DNA of 64,000 nucleotides, taken from the NCBI GenBank assembly GCA_021018995.1, contig CM037586.1, positions 4,252,328-4,316,327 on the forward strand. The letters are read 5' to 3'. The notes under the pieces are model-generated. The model was not told the origin of the DNA. It ran no database searches and saw only the letters and a program-made list of their open reading frames with translations. Shown one piece after another: positions 45,310-56,689 of this stretch. This stretch comes from Chloranthus sessilifolius. Lineage: Eukaryota > Streptophyta > Magnoliopsida > Chloranthales > Chloranthaceae. Both the position numbers and the translations under genes were made by a program. Every line of letters begins with the position of its first letter. The first letter of the stretch is position 1.

Positions 45310-46049
45310 GTCTTCTTAAGACAGTTGCTATATGAGCCACCACCATCTGTAATTTTTTTTTTTCTCCGTTGTAGTCAATCGTTAAATGGTGACGATCGAC
45401 CGATAAGTTATCTCGCATTGTTGTACTGAACAAAATATAAGTTGCTTTCTTCATGGTCGACCGTGGTGATTTTCACGGTCTACCATCACATGCCAAAAAT
45501 GATATGAAGTAAATTATTCACGGGATTCATCACAACTCCCTAAAATCTTTTCCAATCCACTCAATACCACAAGCAAACAACAAAAAGGTGAGTTCTGATG
45601 TATTCCCATACAAAAGATTTGATCAATTAAAGGCACAAAAGTCAAGACCACCAAAATCTGTGAAACCCTTTTTTTCCCCATCTTTCTTTCCTTTTTTTTT
45701 TCCATTGTTTTTTTCCTTCCTTTTTCTTCAACCTGTATTCTCCTTTTTTCTTCTTCACATCTTTCTTCTCTTTTTTTTTCCATTGTTTTTTTCCTTCCTT
45801 TATCTTCAACCTGTATTTCTTCTTCTTTTCTTTTTCATCGCCTCACTCCTTTTCTCCTCCTAAAAAATCCAAAGGACTTGGATGGACCAAAAAAGGTGAG
45901 GAGGAAAGGGAAAGCTCATAAAACAATGTTGGATGGCTGCTACATAAGAGCAACCATGGCTGCAATAACACAAAATTTGAACTATAGATGGAGGTGAAGG
46001 GAGAAACATATGTTGGAGACACAAAGGCCAAGTGCTGCGGAATTTAGAT
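45310..46049. other. Pyrimidine-rich noncoding DNA
   Basis: A duplicated T/C-rich block (TTTCCATTGTTTTTTTCCTTCC, 45698-45722 and 45778-45802) dominates, and the open frames there are low complexity. The short inverted motif GGTCGACCGTGGTGA...TCACGGTCTACCA lies near 45453-45484. No gene is seen. Confidence 0.6.
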
Positions 46050-46520
46050 CCGCATGTTTGGATTGTGGCCGGGTCAAATGAAGAAAGTCAACAAGGACGA
46101 AGTCGACCCATCAATGGGCTTTCAAACGACCCGTGAAGCAATGTTCGTCAACATACAACATACGTCTGTGGATTCAGAATGGACCTCCGTGGCTTTAGAA
46201 CGGACGTCCGTGAAAATAAAGGCTTTCTGTTTTTATGAACACCGTAGACGACGAACGTCTGTGAACAAAGGACGGACATCCATGAACATAGGACGGACGC
46301 CCATGAGCTTCGTATGTACGTTGCCGGAATTACGAGTTTTAAGGCAAAAAACTTGCCATTTAGAATTTTAATTTTTTAGGACTTTCTTATTTTGAATTCT
46401 TGGGTTTTATTAGCTTATATAAAGGCATGTAAAGACTTTATTTAGGAAAAAAATGATGAATGAAAAATTAAGGTTGCTTTTGTACATCGTGTGAAAGAGT
46501 GAATCTTTCGTAGAAAACTT
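46050..46520 (+). mobile_element. LTR-like repeat with GGACGTCCGTGA motifs, copy 2 (left part)
   Basis: Homologous to 39806-40745. It carries about eight GGAC(G/A)TCCGTG-type words (46140-46320) and then TATATAAAGGCATGTAAAGAC. It is cut at 46520 by the L1 and resumes at 53218. Confidence 0.6.
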
Positions 46521-46688
46521 TTTTTTTTTTTTTGATCGGTAAAGAGAGATATATTGAAAACAACAAGACGCTGAAGGACAATACAACGACACGATCGAAA
46601 AAACAGAAAAAAACGGAAAGGGAAAGAAACAAAAAACAGGCCCAGCCATGGACAAAATCAAACCCGACCCCGACGCAAGCAAGACAGC

Positions 46689-49600
46689 TCAGCTAGGATC
46701 CCATAACTGATGGTCCACATAATCTCCCCCCTCGCTCGCCACCCATAACCATACAAGGTCTCTCACTGCTCTCATGATCATCCCCACCGGCCTACTCTGT
46801 TGCTCAAAAATTCTCAGGTTCCTCTCCCCCCATATGGACCACAACACTGCGAAGAACGAGGCCATCCAATACCCCCTGCAATGATCCTCGACCTCGGCAG
46901 ACTTCCATATGACCCATTGAGAGTAGGGAGTGGAAGGGGTAACCCAGGCCATACTAAACTCCTTCAGCACAATGGACCACAATCCCCTAGCCACCCGCAA
47001 CGCCGAAACAGATGAGACGCGTTCTCCTCGGCCTTGTTACACATGACGCACTAGTTTGGACTGGCCATCCCTCTCCTCATCAGTTGGTCATACATCAGGA
47101 TCTTCTCACGAAACAAAGTCCACACAAAGAACCGAATCTTGGGAGGAATAGGCTCCTTCCACAGGCTTGCTCCAGCGTACCGAAACAAGGGACGTCTAGT
47201 GAGCATGCTATAATAGGACCTGACGCTGAAAAGACCATTGATGTTATGATTCCATAGCATCTGATCCAGCCCATGATGGTTCCGTTTAGCTTCGTAGAGC
47301 ATCCGCAACAGCTTAGCGAACGTAGTCACCTCCTCATCCCGTAGGTATCTCCTAGTGACAACATCCCATTGCTCACCCCCCTCCGAATCCGAAACGAACT
47401 CCTCAATCATGCCATGCCGGTTTACGGAGATATGATAGATATTTGGGAAGTTATCTTTGAGCGGTCGCAGGTCAGCCCAAGCATCCTCCCAGAAACGGAT
47501 GCGAGAATCACATCCCAACTAAATCGCAGGCCCCTGGCGAAAAGATCCCAGGTGTCGCAGATACCTTTCCACCAACTAGATCCCCTTCTGACCCCCACGA
47601 TATTTATCCCCCAGCTGCCGGAGGTTGACCCGTACTTCTCCACCAGCACGCGAAGCTATAGGTTGGCTCTCTCCTCCACCTTCCCAGCTCGCCATAACCA
47701 CTTGCCCAACAGAGCTACATTGGTCAAATGCAGGTAGTGAATGCCCAGCCCACCACACCCCCTCGGTAGTTGGCAAATGTCCCAGTTGACAAGGTGGAAG
47801 CGTTTCTCCAGACCCGATCCTTCCCATAGGAAGTCCCGTTGGATTTGTTCAAGGCGCTTGAACACCCCTTTAGGGCACTTGAACATCGACATGTAGAAAA
47901 TTGGCAGCGAAGCAAGGACAGTTTTAACCAGTAACAGTCTGCCACCACTACTGAGCAGCTTCCCTTTCCACGAGGATAGTCTTCTCTCAAACCTTTGCAC
48001 GACCGGATCCCACGCTCTAGCTTTAGGATATCGTAGACAGAGGGGCAGCCCCAGATACTTGATAGGAAACTCATCCACAGCGCACTCAACAGTTGATGCT
48101 AAATCGTCCAACAGACTCACATCAGTTCCAATACCCGTGATAGAGGATTTGGAGAAATTTATCCTTTGACCTGACACCGCCTCATAAATAGATAAGACCT
48201 CGACCATAGTACTAAACTCCGACACATCCGCCTTCCCAAACAGCATAGTATCATCAGCAAATTGGAGGTGCGTTATGTACGTCCCTGAGTTGCCCACCTT
48301 GATACCTGAAATTAAATTCATCTGTTTGGCCTGCACCATAAGTCCCGACAGCGCCTCCCCCACAATGTTAAAGAGGAACGGGGATAAGGGGTCCCCTTGG
48401 CGTAACCCTCTAGAGGTGGAGAAGTAGCTAGCCGGAGTACCATTAATCAGAACCGAGAACCATGCCGAAGAATAACATCCCCTCATCCATTTCCTCCACG
48501 TCGTGCCAAACCCCATTCTGTTCAGCAAGTAATCCAGGCAGTCCCAGCTGACCTGATCATAGGCTTTCTCCATGTCGACTTTCCATAAGGCCGCCGGACG
48601 GCGATCCTTGTGTGCTGAGTGTATAGTCTCCTGCGCAACTACCACCAAATCACCTAACTGTCGACCCTTAACAAAAGCACCCTGGTTCTCAGAAATAATC
48701 GTGGACATCACCAGGATAAGTCTATTCACAAGGACCTTAGAGATGATCTTATATAGAAGCGTCATAAGGAGATATCCTCTGCCCCATCCCTCTTGAGGAT
48801 GAGCGTGATAAAAGTGGAATTAAGACTCCGCCCAATGTGACCCAACGCATGGAATTCACGCAAGACTGCCAACAGATCCGCTTTAATGGTATGCCAGAAG
48901 AAGCGGAAAAATTCCATAGTGAACCCATCTGGTCCAGGTGCTTTGTTTTTAGCCCCAAAACGAACAACACGCCACATCTCTTCCTCCCTAAACGGACATT
49001 CCAAGGCCAGTCGTTGCTCCGCATCGATACAGCGAAAAGGAACCCCATCGAGCTGGGGTCGGGGAAAGTCGTCATCCCGATACAACTCCTTATAAAATGC
49101 CACAATATTCTCCCGAATCAGGCCCTGATCAGAGTAGCTCATCCCCCCCACCGAAATTGTACCGATGCAGTTCACTTTATTCCTTGCATTAGCCATGGCA
49201 TGGAAATATTTGGTATTAGCATCGCCCTCATGGAGCCATCTAACCTTAGCTTTTTGTTTCCAGCTTATCTCCTCGGCCAAGCAGACACTACTGAATTCCG
49301 CCTTCAATCGAAATCTGTCCTCCCGTTCAACATCCGATAACTATCTAGTCTCTTCCCAATCGTCCAGTACCTGCATCCCCGCAAGAATAGCCTCTTTCTT
49401 GATCTGCAACCTGCCATACACCTCCTTGATCCAAACTTTGGACTTGGCTTTAACCCGCTGAAGCTTGGAGGTGAAGATAAAGATGGCGGATCCTGCAGCG
49501 TTCATCCACCACCGGAACCAGCCCTAAAATCGCTATCCATGACCACATATTTTCAAAGCGGAATGGGGTAGGACCAGTACCACGCTTATCACAAAGCAAA

Positions 49601-50240
49601 ATAACAGGTCGGTGATCCGAGACAGCTCGAGCCATACATTCTAACCTCGCATCTGGGAAGGTGTCCATCCATTCGACATTGCAAAGAAAGCGGTCAAGTC
49701 TACACAAAGTCGGGACAGATTGCATACTAGACCAGGTGAACTTTGCTCCGGTAAGTGGGACGTCAGCGGTTCGATCTGCGATAAAAGTATTGAAATCTAG
49801 CATGCGACATGACATCAGGTGGCCCTCCCTGTTTCTCTGAGTTCCACTTGATAGCATTAAAGTCGCCTCGCATGCAGAGAGGTAGGTCCCATCTAGCCGC
49901 AATAGCCGCCAATTCGAACCAAAAGTCGGTAGTTCTTGATCGGTATGAGGTTCAGAATTCCGCAACCACCCAAACCTTCCCACTCCTTGCTGTTGACCAC
50001 CAATTTGACAAACAACCTACTATTCTAGGCGACGAGGATACCTGCTTGGCCTTTTGCATGGAATCAACACCCGTCCATCCCCAATGAGTACCCCCAAGAA
50101 CCGACCCACCTTCCTGCAATCACAGCTGCCCCATTTGGTTTCTTGGAGTGTGATAATGTCCCACGGTCTTGATGAGCCTTCACTCCAGCCCGTTTGCTCA
50201 AATTGCACAACCCCCTAACATTCCATGACAACATCTTCAT
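46689..50240 (-). pseudogene. L1 ORF2: endonuclease, reverse transcriptase, zinc-binding region
   Basis: ORF2 starts M-K-M-L-S-W-N-V-R-G-L. The APE-type endonuclease shows L-Q-E-T-K-W in a second frame (near 50145) and S-D-H-R-P-V at 49614. The linker has W-L-H-E-G-D-A-N-T-K-Y-F-H and K-A-P-G-P-D-G-F. The RT, in one long frame 48765-47656, has N-Q-G-A-F-V-K-G-R, M-E-K-A-Y-D, G-L-R-Q-G-D-P-L-S-P and F-A-D-D-T. The end has P-P-K-I-R-F-F-V-W and C-V-M-C-N-K (zinc-binding region). The enzyme would nick target DNA and copy L1 RNA. At least four frame changes make it non-functional. No RNase H domain follows. Confidence 0.95.
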
Positions 50241-50282
50241 AGAAAACCGAGTCAGATCCCGCCCAAAGTCCCAAGACCAGAC

Positions 50283-52969
50283 CTAAGCCCCTCCCGGACC
50301 ACTCCCATCCGACATGCCCCATTGTAATCTAGCAAGCTCGCGGGCACCCCTTCGTCGCCTGACCTTGTTTTGTTTACGACCACTTAGGATGGAGCGAAAG
50401 ACCTTTCGGAGATCATCGTCTGACCCTTTGAAAGACATCCCTAAATCGCGTCCGACCCGAATGAGGCGATCAATGTCGTCCGCCAATCATTGCTCCCCCT
50501 ATTCCCCTTGAAAATCGAGAGTAAGAGTCTGATCAGAATCTTCCCCACCACTTCCACCACTCGCTCGCTCTTCCATCAGAAACCCCAACACGCCCCGGGT
50601 TTGCTAGATTCGTGGTATCTGCCGTACAATAAACTCCCACCTCCCATCTGTTCATGATTCCCTCCAATTCTTGAATAGGATAGCATGGCGGAGTAGTAGA
50701 GCCAGGACTCAAAGCTCTAATTCCATTCCTCTGATCTGCATAACTCCCCCTCCCAATCCCATTTAAAGGAGACTGGGTCTCGATGGACCATAGGCTCAGA
50801 CCCGTCGAAAGTGGGTTAGCTGACACCCAGGCCATCAAAGTCGAAGACCCATAGCTCATCAATACCGACAACCCACACGGGTCATAAGTTACGCCCGTCA
50901 GACCCGCCAGGTGGCATCCACTAACTCTCTTCCATGTGCATAAGGCGTCAGTTGCCCCCCTCACGTGACCCATTGAAGATAAATCCCCGAAGTCAACACA
51001 GACTCCATCCAGCACCCCACTTCCAGAAGACTCCGAAGCTGCACCACGTGTCATCATCCTAGCTGGTCGACGGCTGCGCCATCCTATAAAGCCTTTTCCT
51101 CTTCAGTGAAAAACCCTAGGGGTCCTTTTATCACCTGCAACTTTGAGCCCGACAGAGGAGATCGAAGCTTCTATCGCCATTGGATCCCAGGTACGACGAC
51201 ACACCTCGTACCATTGCTCTGAAAAGTCCCCATCCTCACCAACCCCCGTACGAGGCAGGTGTACTTGGTCGGCGCCGAAAAACGAGATCCCCACCGTAGG
51301 CTGTTTCAACGGCGAAAGATCAAGGTTTGGGGCGTGGTGGGCCTCCAGGCCGGAGAAGGTGAACCCTGTGATAGACCACCCTCCGGCACCCCAAGCTTCC
51401 CCTTATCCAGTCCTTCGACACCCGCCATCCATCCATCAGCCAACCACGGCACAGAACTCTCGGGAACCACCTCCCCTTCTTCTAGGTCCTCCGGCTCCAC
51501 AGACACCCCGACTTGAAAACGATGAGGCCAACGTATCTCAACCGAGGGCCTGTATCTCAACTGGTTGCAGTACGTTGCATCCTCAACCGTAGAGGGGTTG
51601 AAAGGTTGGAGATCGGATCCTAGGGCCTCTGTCGAGTTTGGCAAGGTCGCCGGAACCGCCAGAGATCTCCCCCCATCACCAGGTACTACCATCCAGAAGT
51701 TGCAACCGACAGAACTGGTCAATAATCTCTCCGTCTTCAATCTCTCCCCTAGCCCCTCGAGCAGTAAAGGCTGAATTCCCCCCTGGTACCCGAGGAGGCG
51801 AAGCTGGACGGCGGCAAGGTCGGCCCCCACTGTGGTCTCAAGATGGATGCCGGATTCGCCGCCGTGCCTCTCTCCAAGCAACTCGATCGGGGGTGTATTA
51901 CCCTTCCCCCAAAAGGTTCGACAATCGGCTCGCCAATTGAAGAGTTGGAGCATCGGATTACGTCTATACCGGCTCCCCCGGGCCCCAAGGTTTCTACGTC
52001 CGGTTGGACCGGGACATGCATCCGCTCTAGCAGCGCCAACTCTATAAAGATCCGGAATATGTGTCCACCAATGCAGACATCACAGCTTCTAGGGATACTG
52101 TCCACAGATTCGACGAGAACCAGAATCCGAGCAGCAGTCGTGTCCCAGAGGTCTTCCGAACGTCAATCGAATAGGATGAAAGTACCGCAGCGGTCGCCGA
52201 TCCCTTTGAACACCTCCAAGGACCAAGCATGGAGCGGAAGGCCGATAATCTTTAGCCATATTCCTCCCTTTTCCCGATGAGTTTGCAAATTCCCAACAGA
52301 GGGGTTCCATATACGACACTCCACAGGAACCTCATCAATAAGATACACCTTCTGGATACAAAAATCGGTAGCTGCCTTCTCCGTTTGAAATCGAAGTAAG
52401 AATTTGGAACCGGAGATGATCGAAAGAGCAGGCCTGACAGAATACTCCCATGTAGCATTAATCCATCGATGAATGCGTAGCAAATTCAACGAATCTTTGA
52501 TAGTGTAAATCACCACCCCAAATCTATTTAAATTCTTCATAAGCGATAAGTATTGAGCGTCCGCAAACTGAAGCGGATCAAGACTTAGTCGTGAGTCTGG
52601 AGAGCCACCATCTCCAGAGAAGTTAGCACTGCTTCCTGCTGTCCCAAGCATCCCCCCCGGCTTCCTTGCAACCTCAGCATAGGACCTATCCGATCTGAGA
52701 GCACCAACTGTTCGGATGGCCGCGTTGACTCCTTTGAACCTCTTCCTAGCAATCAACCATCCCTTCTGTAAGTCACTTTCCTGTGTCTCGGTTAGAATCG
52801 ACTGATGATAATCTCTCAGACGATGGCTAGTGGCGTCCTCCTTAACAACGATACCGCCAAACCTGGTAGCTTTGCACCCAAGACGGTGACACATTGATCT
52901 GCACCGGAAGTTGACATTATGGCACCGGGCACAGATCCAATCCCCCGCACGTAATACCAGAGAAGACAT
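50283..52969 (-). pseudogene. L1 ORF1 with N-terminal RanBP2-like zinc finger and DUF4283-like domain
   Basis: From the ATG at 52969 residues 8-32 hold G-D-W-I-C-A-R-C-H-N-V-N, then C-R-S-M-C and C, spaced C-x2-C-x3-N-x6-C-x4-C: a RanBP2-type finger with a longer last loop. Then comes D-L-Q-K-G-W-L-I-A-R-K-R-F-K, and a DUF4283-like nucleic-acid-binding domain ending I-I-G-L-P-L-H-A-W-S-L-E-V-F. The frame shifts near 52163. The central Pro/Gly-rich region (51953-51306, 51057-50533) is low complexity, and the basic C-terminus (50486-50283) has D-L-R-K-V-F-R-S-I-L-S-G-R-K. ORF1 proteins bind L1 RNA. The finger recurs at 59304 and 63782. Confidence 0.85.
52874..52969 (-). other. RanBP2-like zinc-finger module, copy 1
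   Basis: W at residue 10, with Cys at 12, 15, 25 and 30 and Asn at 19. RanBP2 fingers usually end C-x2-C; here it is C-x4-C. It binds RNA or ubiquitin in other proteins; the role here is unknown. Confidence 0.75.
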
Positions 52970-53200
52970 CTTTTTGTTTTAACAGAGTGTTTTATAGGAG
53001 AAGGCAATCGGTTGTGAAAACTTAGTAATGTTCACAGGAGATTCGGGAAGCTGATAAGAAAAGATTTTGTGGGATATTTTGCTGCACTTTAACCATTTGA
53101 ATATGATGCAGCTTCAAGTTTTGAAAAGTAGTAGAAGATGACTTACTATACCCAAACATGGTGCCTCGCTCACAAACCATCACATTCTGGTTCCCAGCTC

Positions 53201-53427
53201 TCTTTCGTAGAAAACTTGCGAAGAGTTTTTGCCTTTGAGGAGTGATTCTTCAAAGCTATCGTTGGTGCGAAACCGACAAGCCTCTGTGGAGCGAATCCGA
53301 AGATCTTTTATCTTATTTTTCTTTTATTTTTTGTTTTAATTGAAGATTGAGAACCCTAATGCCTATCGTGTGGGATTTATGCTATTTTAGGGTTAGTGTG
53401 CGATTTTCCTGCATCACTAAGGAACAA
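53201..53427 (+). mobile_element. LTR-like repeat, copy 2 (right part after the L1)
   Basis: It begins with the second copy of the L1 target duplication and continues GCGAAGAGTTTTTGCC..., in register with copy 1 near 40195. It ends around CCTGCATCA, the same end word as copy 1. Confidence 0.6.
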
Positions 53428-54477
53428 ATATAGTTTCAGATTTTTGATGAACAAATATCCGTCTATGCGGGTGATGTGCAAAGCATATGTCAGACAAAAC
53501 CTAAACAAGATGCGTGAGGCTGATGCACTCTGATAGTAATCGAAGAAACAACGAAGAGAAGAATACCCTTATTAGGGTTTATTATGATGAAAACTAATAA
53601 TCTATTATAATAATAAAGGAAAGAACAAAGAGAAGAACACCCTAATTAGGGTTTATTAGAGAAAGAGCAGTGGAGAAGAAGAGGGAGAGAGCAGTAACAC
53701 ATAAAGGACTACATCGTTACTAATTTTGATAATGAGTTACAAAAGATGACCTCTCTCTCTCTATATATATATTTATATATAGGGCTGCTTGCACAAAAAC
53801 CTATTTCCAACCAATGTGGGACTAAACATATACACCATATAACTAGATTGACTTGCCTAAACACATATGGACTGATACTATTTCCAATACAACAATAATA
53901 TCTCCTTTTATTATAGCTAGAGTTTTGGCTACCTCTAGCAATTGTGAGAAGTTTTTATTAGTTTATTTGTTTTAATAGTTTACTAAACTTCAATCTTACT
54001 CATTACCTTATTCATATTTAATGTTGAGAATTTGCAAAATTGAATCACCATCTTCTTTCTTTCCCCATCTTTATTTTAATGGTATTTAGCATTCCTTGAT
54101 ATGAGTCATTATTTGGGAACACATTCCTTCATGGTAAATGCATTCATAGATGACTTTATGTTCAAATGTATGCGTGTGACTTTACATCAGACACATTTTT
54201 TTGTCTGATGATATGCTTGTCTACGAAGAGAATCTATAGATATAATACGCTTTATATATTTGAAGCTTTGTGCCTTTTCATTTCAGTTTCCTGCAGTAAC
54301 TCATATTGAACATGGTATATTTCTTGTAGGTTAGGTCCTTTTCAGAACTGTTTTTCCCATGGTTTCAGTAGTGCGCCAAATTATAAGAATAAGAGGGTAG
54401 ATATCCAGCCAGTGGAGCTACCATTGCATTCTCATTCCCGAAGTCGTTACATTATTGTATGTAACTTCAACAACATT
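53428..54477. other. Noncoding, with a ~75-base direct duplication
   Basis: GAAGAGAAGAATACCC...TTAGGGTTTATTA near 53553 recurs as GAGAAGAACACCCTAATTAGGGTTTATTA near 53630. A CT/AT microsatellite lies near 53755-53780. A short exon-like stretch after TTTCAG at 54289 was considered and not supported. Confidence 0.5.
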
Positions 54478-54486
54478 AAACACACA

Positions 54487-54554
<68 letters not shown>
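54478..54554. repeat. (CT)n(AT)n microsatellite
   Basis: A CT run followed by an AT run directly abuts the left end of the next MITE. Confidence 0.95.
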
Positions 54555-54556
<2 letters not shown>

Positions 54557-54931
54557 ACAGCGGTTAGGTGCCCCAACGGGGCATGGCGCGCATGCCTCAA
54601 TAATCCATGTGGTGCTCCACGTGGCACCCAAAACACTGTTTTGGTGCCACATGGAGCAAGGTTGTTTCGTTTATATCATCTTTTAAAATAAAAATTTCAA
54701 AAACTCATCCCCACCGTGCTTTTTTAGCCTTTAAATCTAGACCATTGAAACCAGTCAATGTTTGACTTTTGCCTTAAACAATTTTTTGTTGATATTTTTT
54801 TTATAGAATTTATCTAATCAAAGCATCTAAGCTCCAAATGGAACCAAAACAGTGTTTTGGGTGCCACATGGAGCTCCATGTGGACCATTGGGGCATGCTC
54901 ACCGTGCCCCATTGGAGCACACAATCCTTTT

Positions 54932-54933
<2 letters not shown>
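54555..54933. mobile_element. MITE bounded by TA repeats, with ~105-base TIRs
   Basis: Arms 54555-54660 and about 54830-54933 are inverted copies (left GGACAGCGGTTAGGTGCCCC; right, inverted, GGAAAAGGATTGTGTGCTCC). They share CCAAAACACTGTTTTGG. The right arm contains the perfect 20-base palindrome CCACATGGAGCTCCATGTGG. TA repeats border both sides (left to 54554, right 54934-54964). This resembles Micron-like MITEs that live in TA microsatellites; the superfamily is unassigned. Confidence 0.75.
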
Positions 54934-54966
<33 letters not shown>

Positions 54967-54979
54967 TGATAAAGTAGGG

Positions 54980-55075
54980 AACCAGGGATTGGACCTTTGC
55001 CCTAGTGATACCCTCAAGCGTGTAGCTTGAGGTCAGGGGTTTAAATCCCATGCTTACCTATCAAAAGAAGATAAA
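54980..55075 (+). mobile_element. tRNA-derived SINE-like fragment
   Basis: TTTGCCCTAGTGATACCC resembles an A box, and 35 bases on GGGGTTTAAATCCCATGC resembles a B box. An A-rich stretch follows. It could instead be a decayed tRNA gene; no cloverleaf is evident. Confidence 0.4.
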
Positions 55076-55180
55076 GTAACCAACTATAGCTAACAGATCT
55101 ATTTTTTCCTTATGTCCTTTCATACGTTTTTTTCTTTAGTGGATGCAATGATCTCTAAATTTTGTATTGTTTATATCTAG

Positions 55181-55306
55181 TCCTTGGAGTAATGTATCCG
55201 GGTTTAGTTGTACTATTGGATTCTTTGCAGCCAGCGGCTTTGCTAGTGATTGCTGGAGCAGGCATTTTAGTTCACTATAATGATGAGAGGAGAGCAGTTT
55301 TGAAAG
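55181..55306 (+). CDS. Exon-like segment of an unidentified host gene
   Basis: After an acceptor-like TATATCTAG the frame reads G-V-M-Y-P-G-L-V-V-L-L-D-S-L, then A-L-L-V-I-A-G-A-G-I-L-V-H-Y-N-D-E-R-R-A-V-L-K, ending at a donor (AAAG|GTGGTG). There are 126 bases without a stop. Composition differs from the transposons around it, with a hydrophobic, protein-like run. I do not recognise the family. The phase at its end does not fit the 56270 segment directly, so an exon would be missing between them or they are unrelated. Confidence 0.45.
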
Positions 55307-55429
55307 GTGGTGTATCTGTTACTGGAATAGTTAATTCAACTCCTTTTTGCATGTATGATATATGGTTTTATGGGTTGTGTAAACAATATGACTAAATTAT
55401 GTGAGTTGTGCCTCATAGGTTGCATCATT

Positions 55430-55820
55430 GTGACAAAATACGGCATTTTTTTTGGAAAAAAGCATATAATGTGTTTTTATTTACCACAACGTACAAATAT
55501 AATATAATATCCGTATTTTTGAATAAAATGCATATTTTCAAACGTATAATACGCGTATTAAACGTGTTTTTCTCGTTTAAACTTTTCCCTTGTTTAAAAA
55601 AACTGTTTTATTTTTCCATATTTAAAAAAAAATGTTTTAAAACCTTTTATTTATTTTTTAATAATATCTCATTTTTTTTCCTGATTTTTCCGATTTTTTT
55701 GTCTTCCGTATTTTACAGTTTTTTTATGTTTCGATTTTTTCTATTTTTCCCCCGTATTTTTCCCTTTCTTTTTCCGACTTTCTCTCTTACCGTATGAAAC
55801 ACGTACCCGTATTTTGTCAC
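55430..55820. mobile_element. AT-rich MITE with perfect 14-bp TIRs
   Basis: GTGACAAAATACGG (55430-55443) is mirrored exactly at 55807-55820. The interior is T-rich with CGTATTAAACGTG-type words. Flanks GGTTGCAT and GGATGGCAT are only partly alike. It sits between the two exon-like segments, as an intron MITE would. Confidence 0.7.
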
Positions 55821-56269
55821 TTTGGATGGCATAATGTTCATTCTGAATTGGTCCCTGTTTATGAGTTTACTACAAATATTGTACCCTATTTTATGATGAA
55901 TTCGCTCATGTCATGTGGGTTCTCTTAGTCACATTTTCAAAAGCGGTTGGTCATGATTCATAAGTAAATAGTTGTCTAATCTAATTGAACAACATGCTAT
56001 CCATAATGGGAAATACTTAGCTAATCTAATTGAACAACACTATACTCTGAATTTTTAACTGAATAACAGTCAATTTGTGAATATCTCAAACAGTCGGAAA
56101 GAGTACGGCCATACTGTTTTTCAAAATGTCTCCATTTTTCTTTCTTTCATATTTATTCAAGAAAATTTTCCATAAGAGTTGTTCTAGGTGAACTGAAAGC
56201 CTTTACCTCTTTCAGTTTATTGTCATAAGTTTATAATGATCAACTTGCATCAAGGTTTTAAATCTTCAG
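55821..56269. other. Noncoding, intron-like
   Basis: AT-rich DNA ending in a polypyrimidine-poor acceptor AATCTTCAG. Nothing else is seen. Confidence 0.4.
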
Positions 56270-56429
56270 GTCAAAGCTGTTGGATTTGGGCCAATAAACT
56301 TGAGGAAGGAGACTAAGAAAATTGTGAATGCCATTTCTCAACAAATTCCTTCGAAAACCATAAAGAGATGCTGCAAATGAAGAAGATGCAGAAGAGGAAG
56401 ATACTCTCCTTGAGATTCCGATCCATTTG
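56270..56429 (+). pseudogene. Exon-like segment of an unidentified host gene, one-base frameshift
   Basis: After AATCTTCAG the frame reads V-K-A-V-G-F-G-P-I-N-L-R-K-E-T-K-K-I-V-N-A-I-S-Q-Q, then shifts by one base near 56367 into N-E-E-D-A-E-E-E-D-T-L-L-E-I-P-I. The acidic stretch and clean composition argue for a real protein; the shift argues for decay. Downstream lie two ~110-base T-rich units, each beginning with a TCAAACYTTTGAC word (near 56453 and 56563). Family not recognised. Confidence 0.4.
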
Positions 56430-56689
56430 GTGATGGTTTCGAGTCAAAAGGTGGTCAAACCTTTGACTAGGACTGAGGTCAGCAACCACAAGATTTTTTT
56501 CCTTTTTTTCTTCCTTATTTTTCTTTTGTTTTCTTCGACTTCATTCCATAAACAATCAGTTGTCAAACTTTTGACCTGGGCTGACGTCAGCATCCATTTT
56601 TTGTTTTGTTTTTTTTTTTTCTGTCGTCACTTCTTCATTTTCTTTCTCTTTTCTTCTTTCCTTCTTCTAGTAGATTTAGGTGATTGAGA

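Larger units (their letters stand above)
46521..53200 (-). mobile_element. Full-length L1-type LINE (6.7 kb)
   Basis: The 17-base duplication TCTTTCGTAGAAAACTT (46504-46520, 53201-53217) is exact. The poly(A) tail is the T run at 46521-46533. On the minus strand the order is 5' leader, ORF1 (52969-50283), a 42-base gap, ORF2 (50240-46689) and a 3' region. The intact duplication and length show an insertion by target-primed reverse transcription without 5' truncation. Both ORFs are now broken. It landed inside the LTR copy that resumes at 53218. Confidence 0.95.

Noticed and set aside
50314..50511. Plus-strand frames across the L1 (48.6-52.3 kb)
   Set aside because: All are antisense to L1 ORF1/ORF2, which show clear conserved motifs on the minus strand.
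54289..54460. Additional exon of the 55-kb gene candidate
   Set aside because: An acceptor-like TTTCAG exists but the following frame closes quickly and has no supporting composition.
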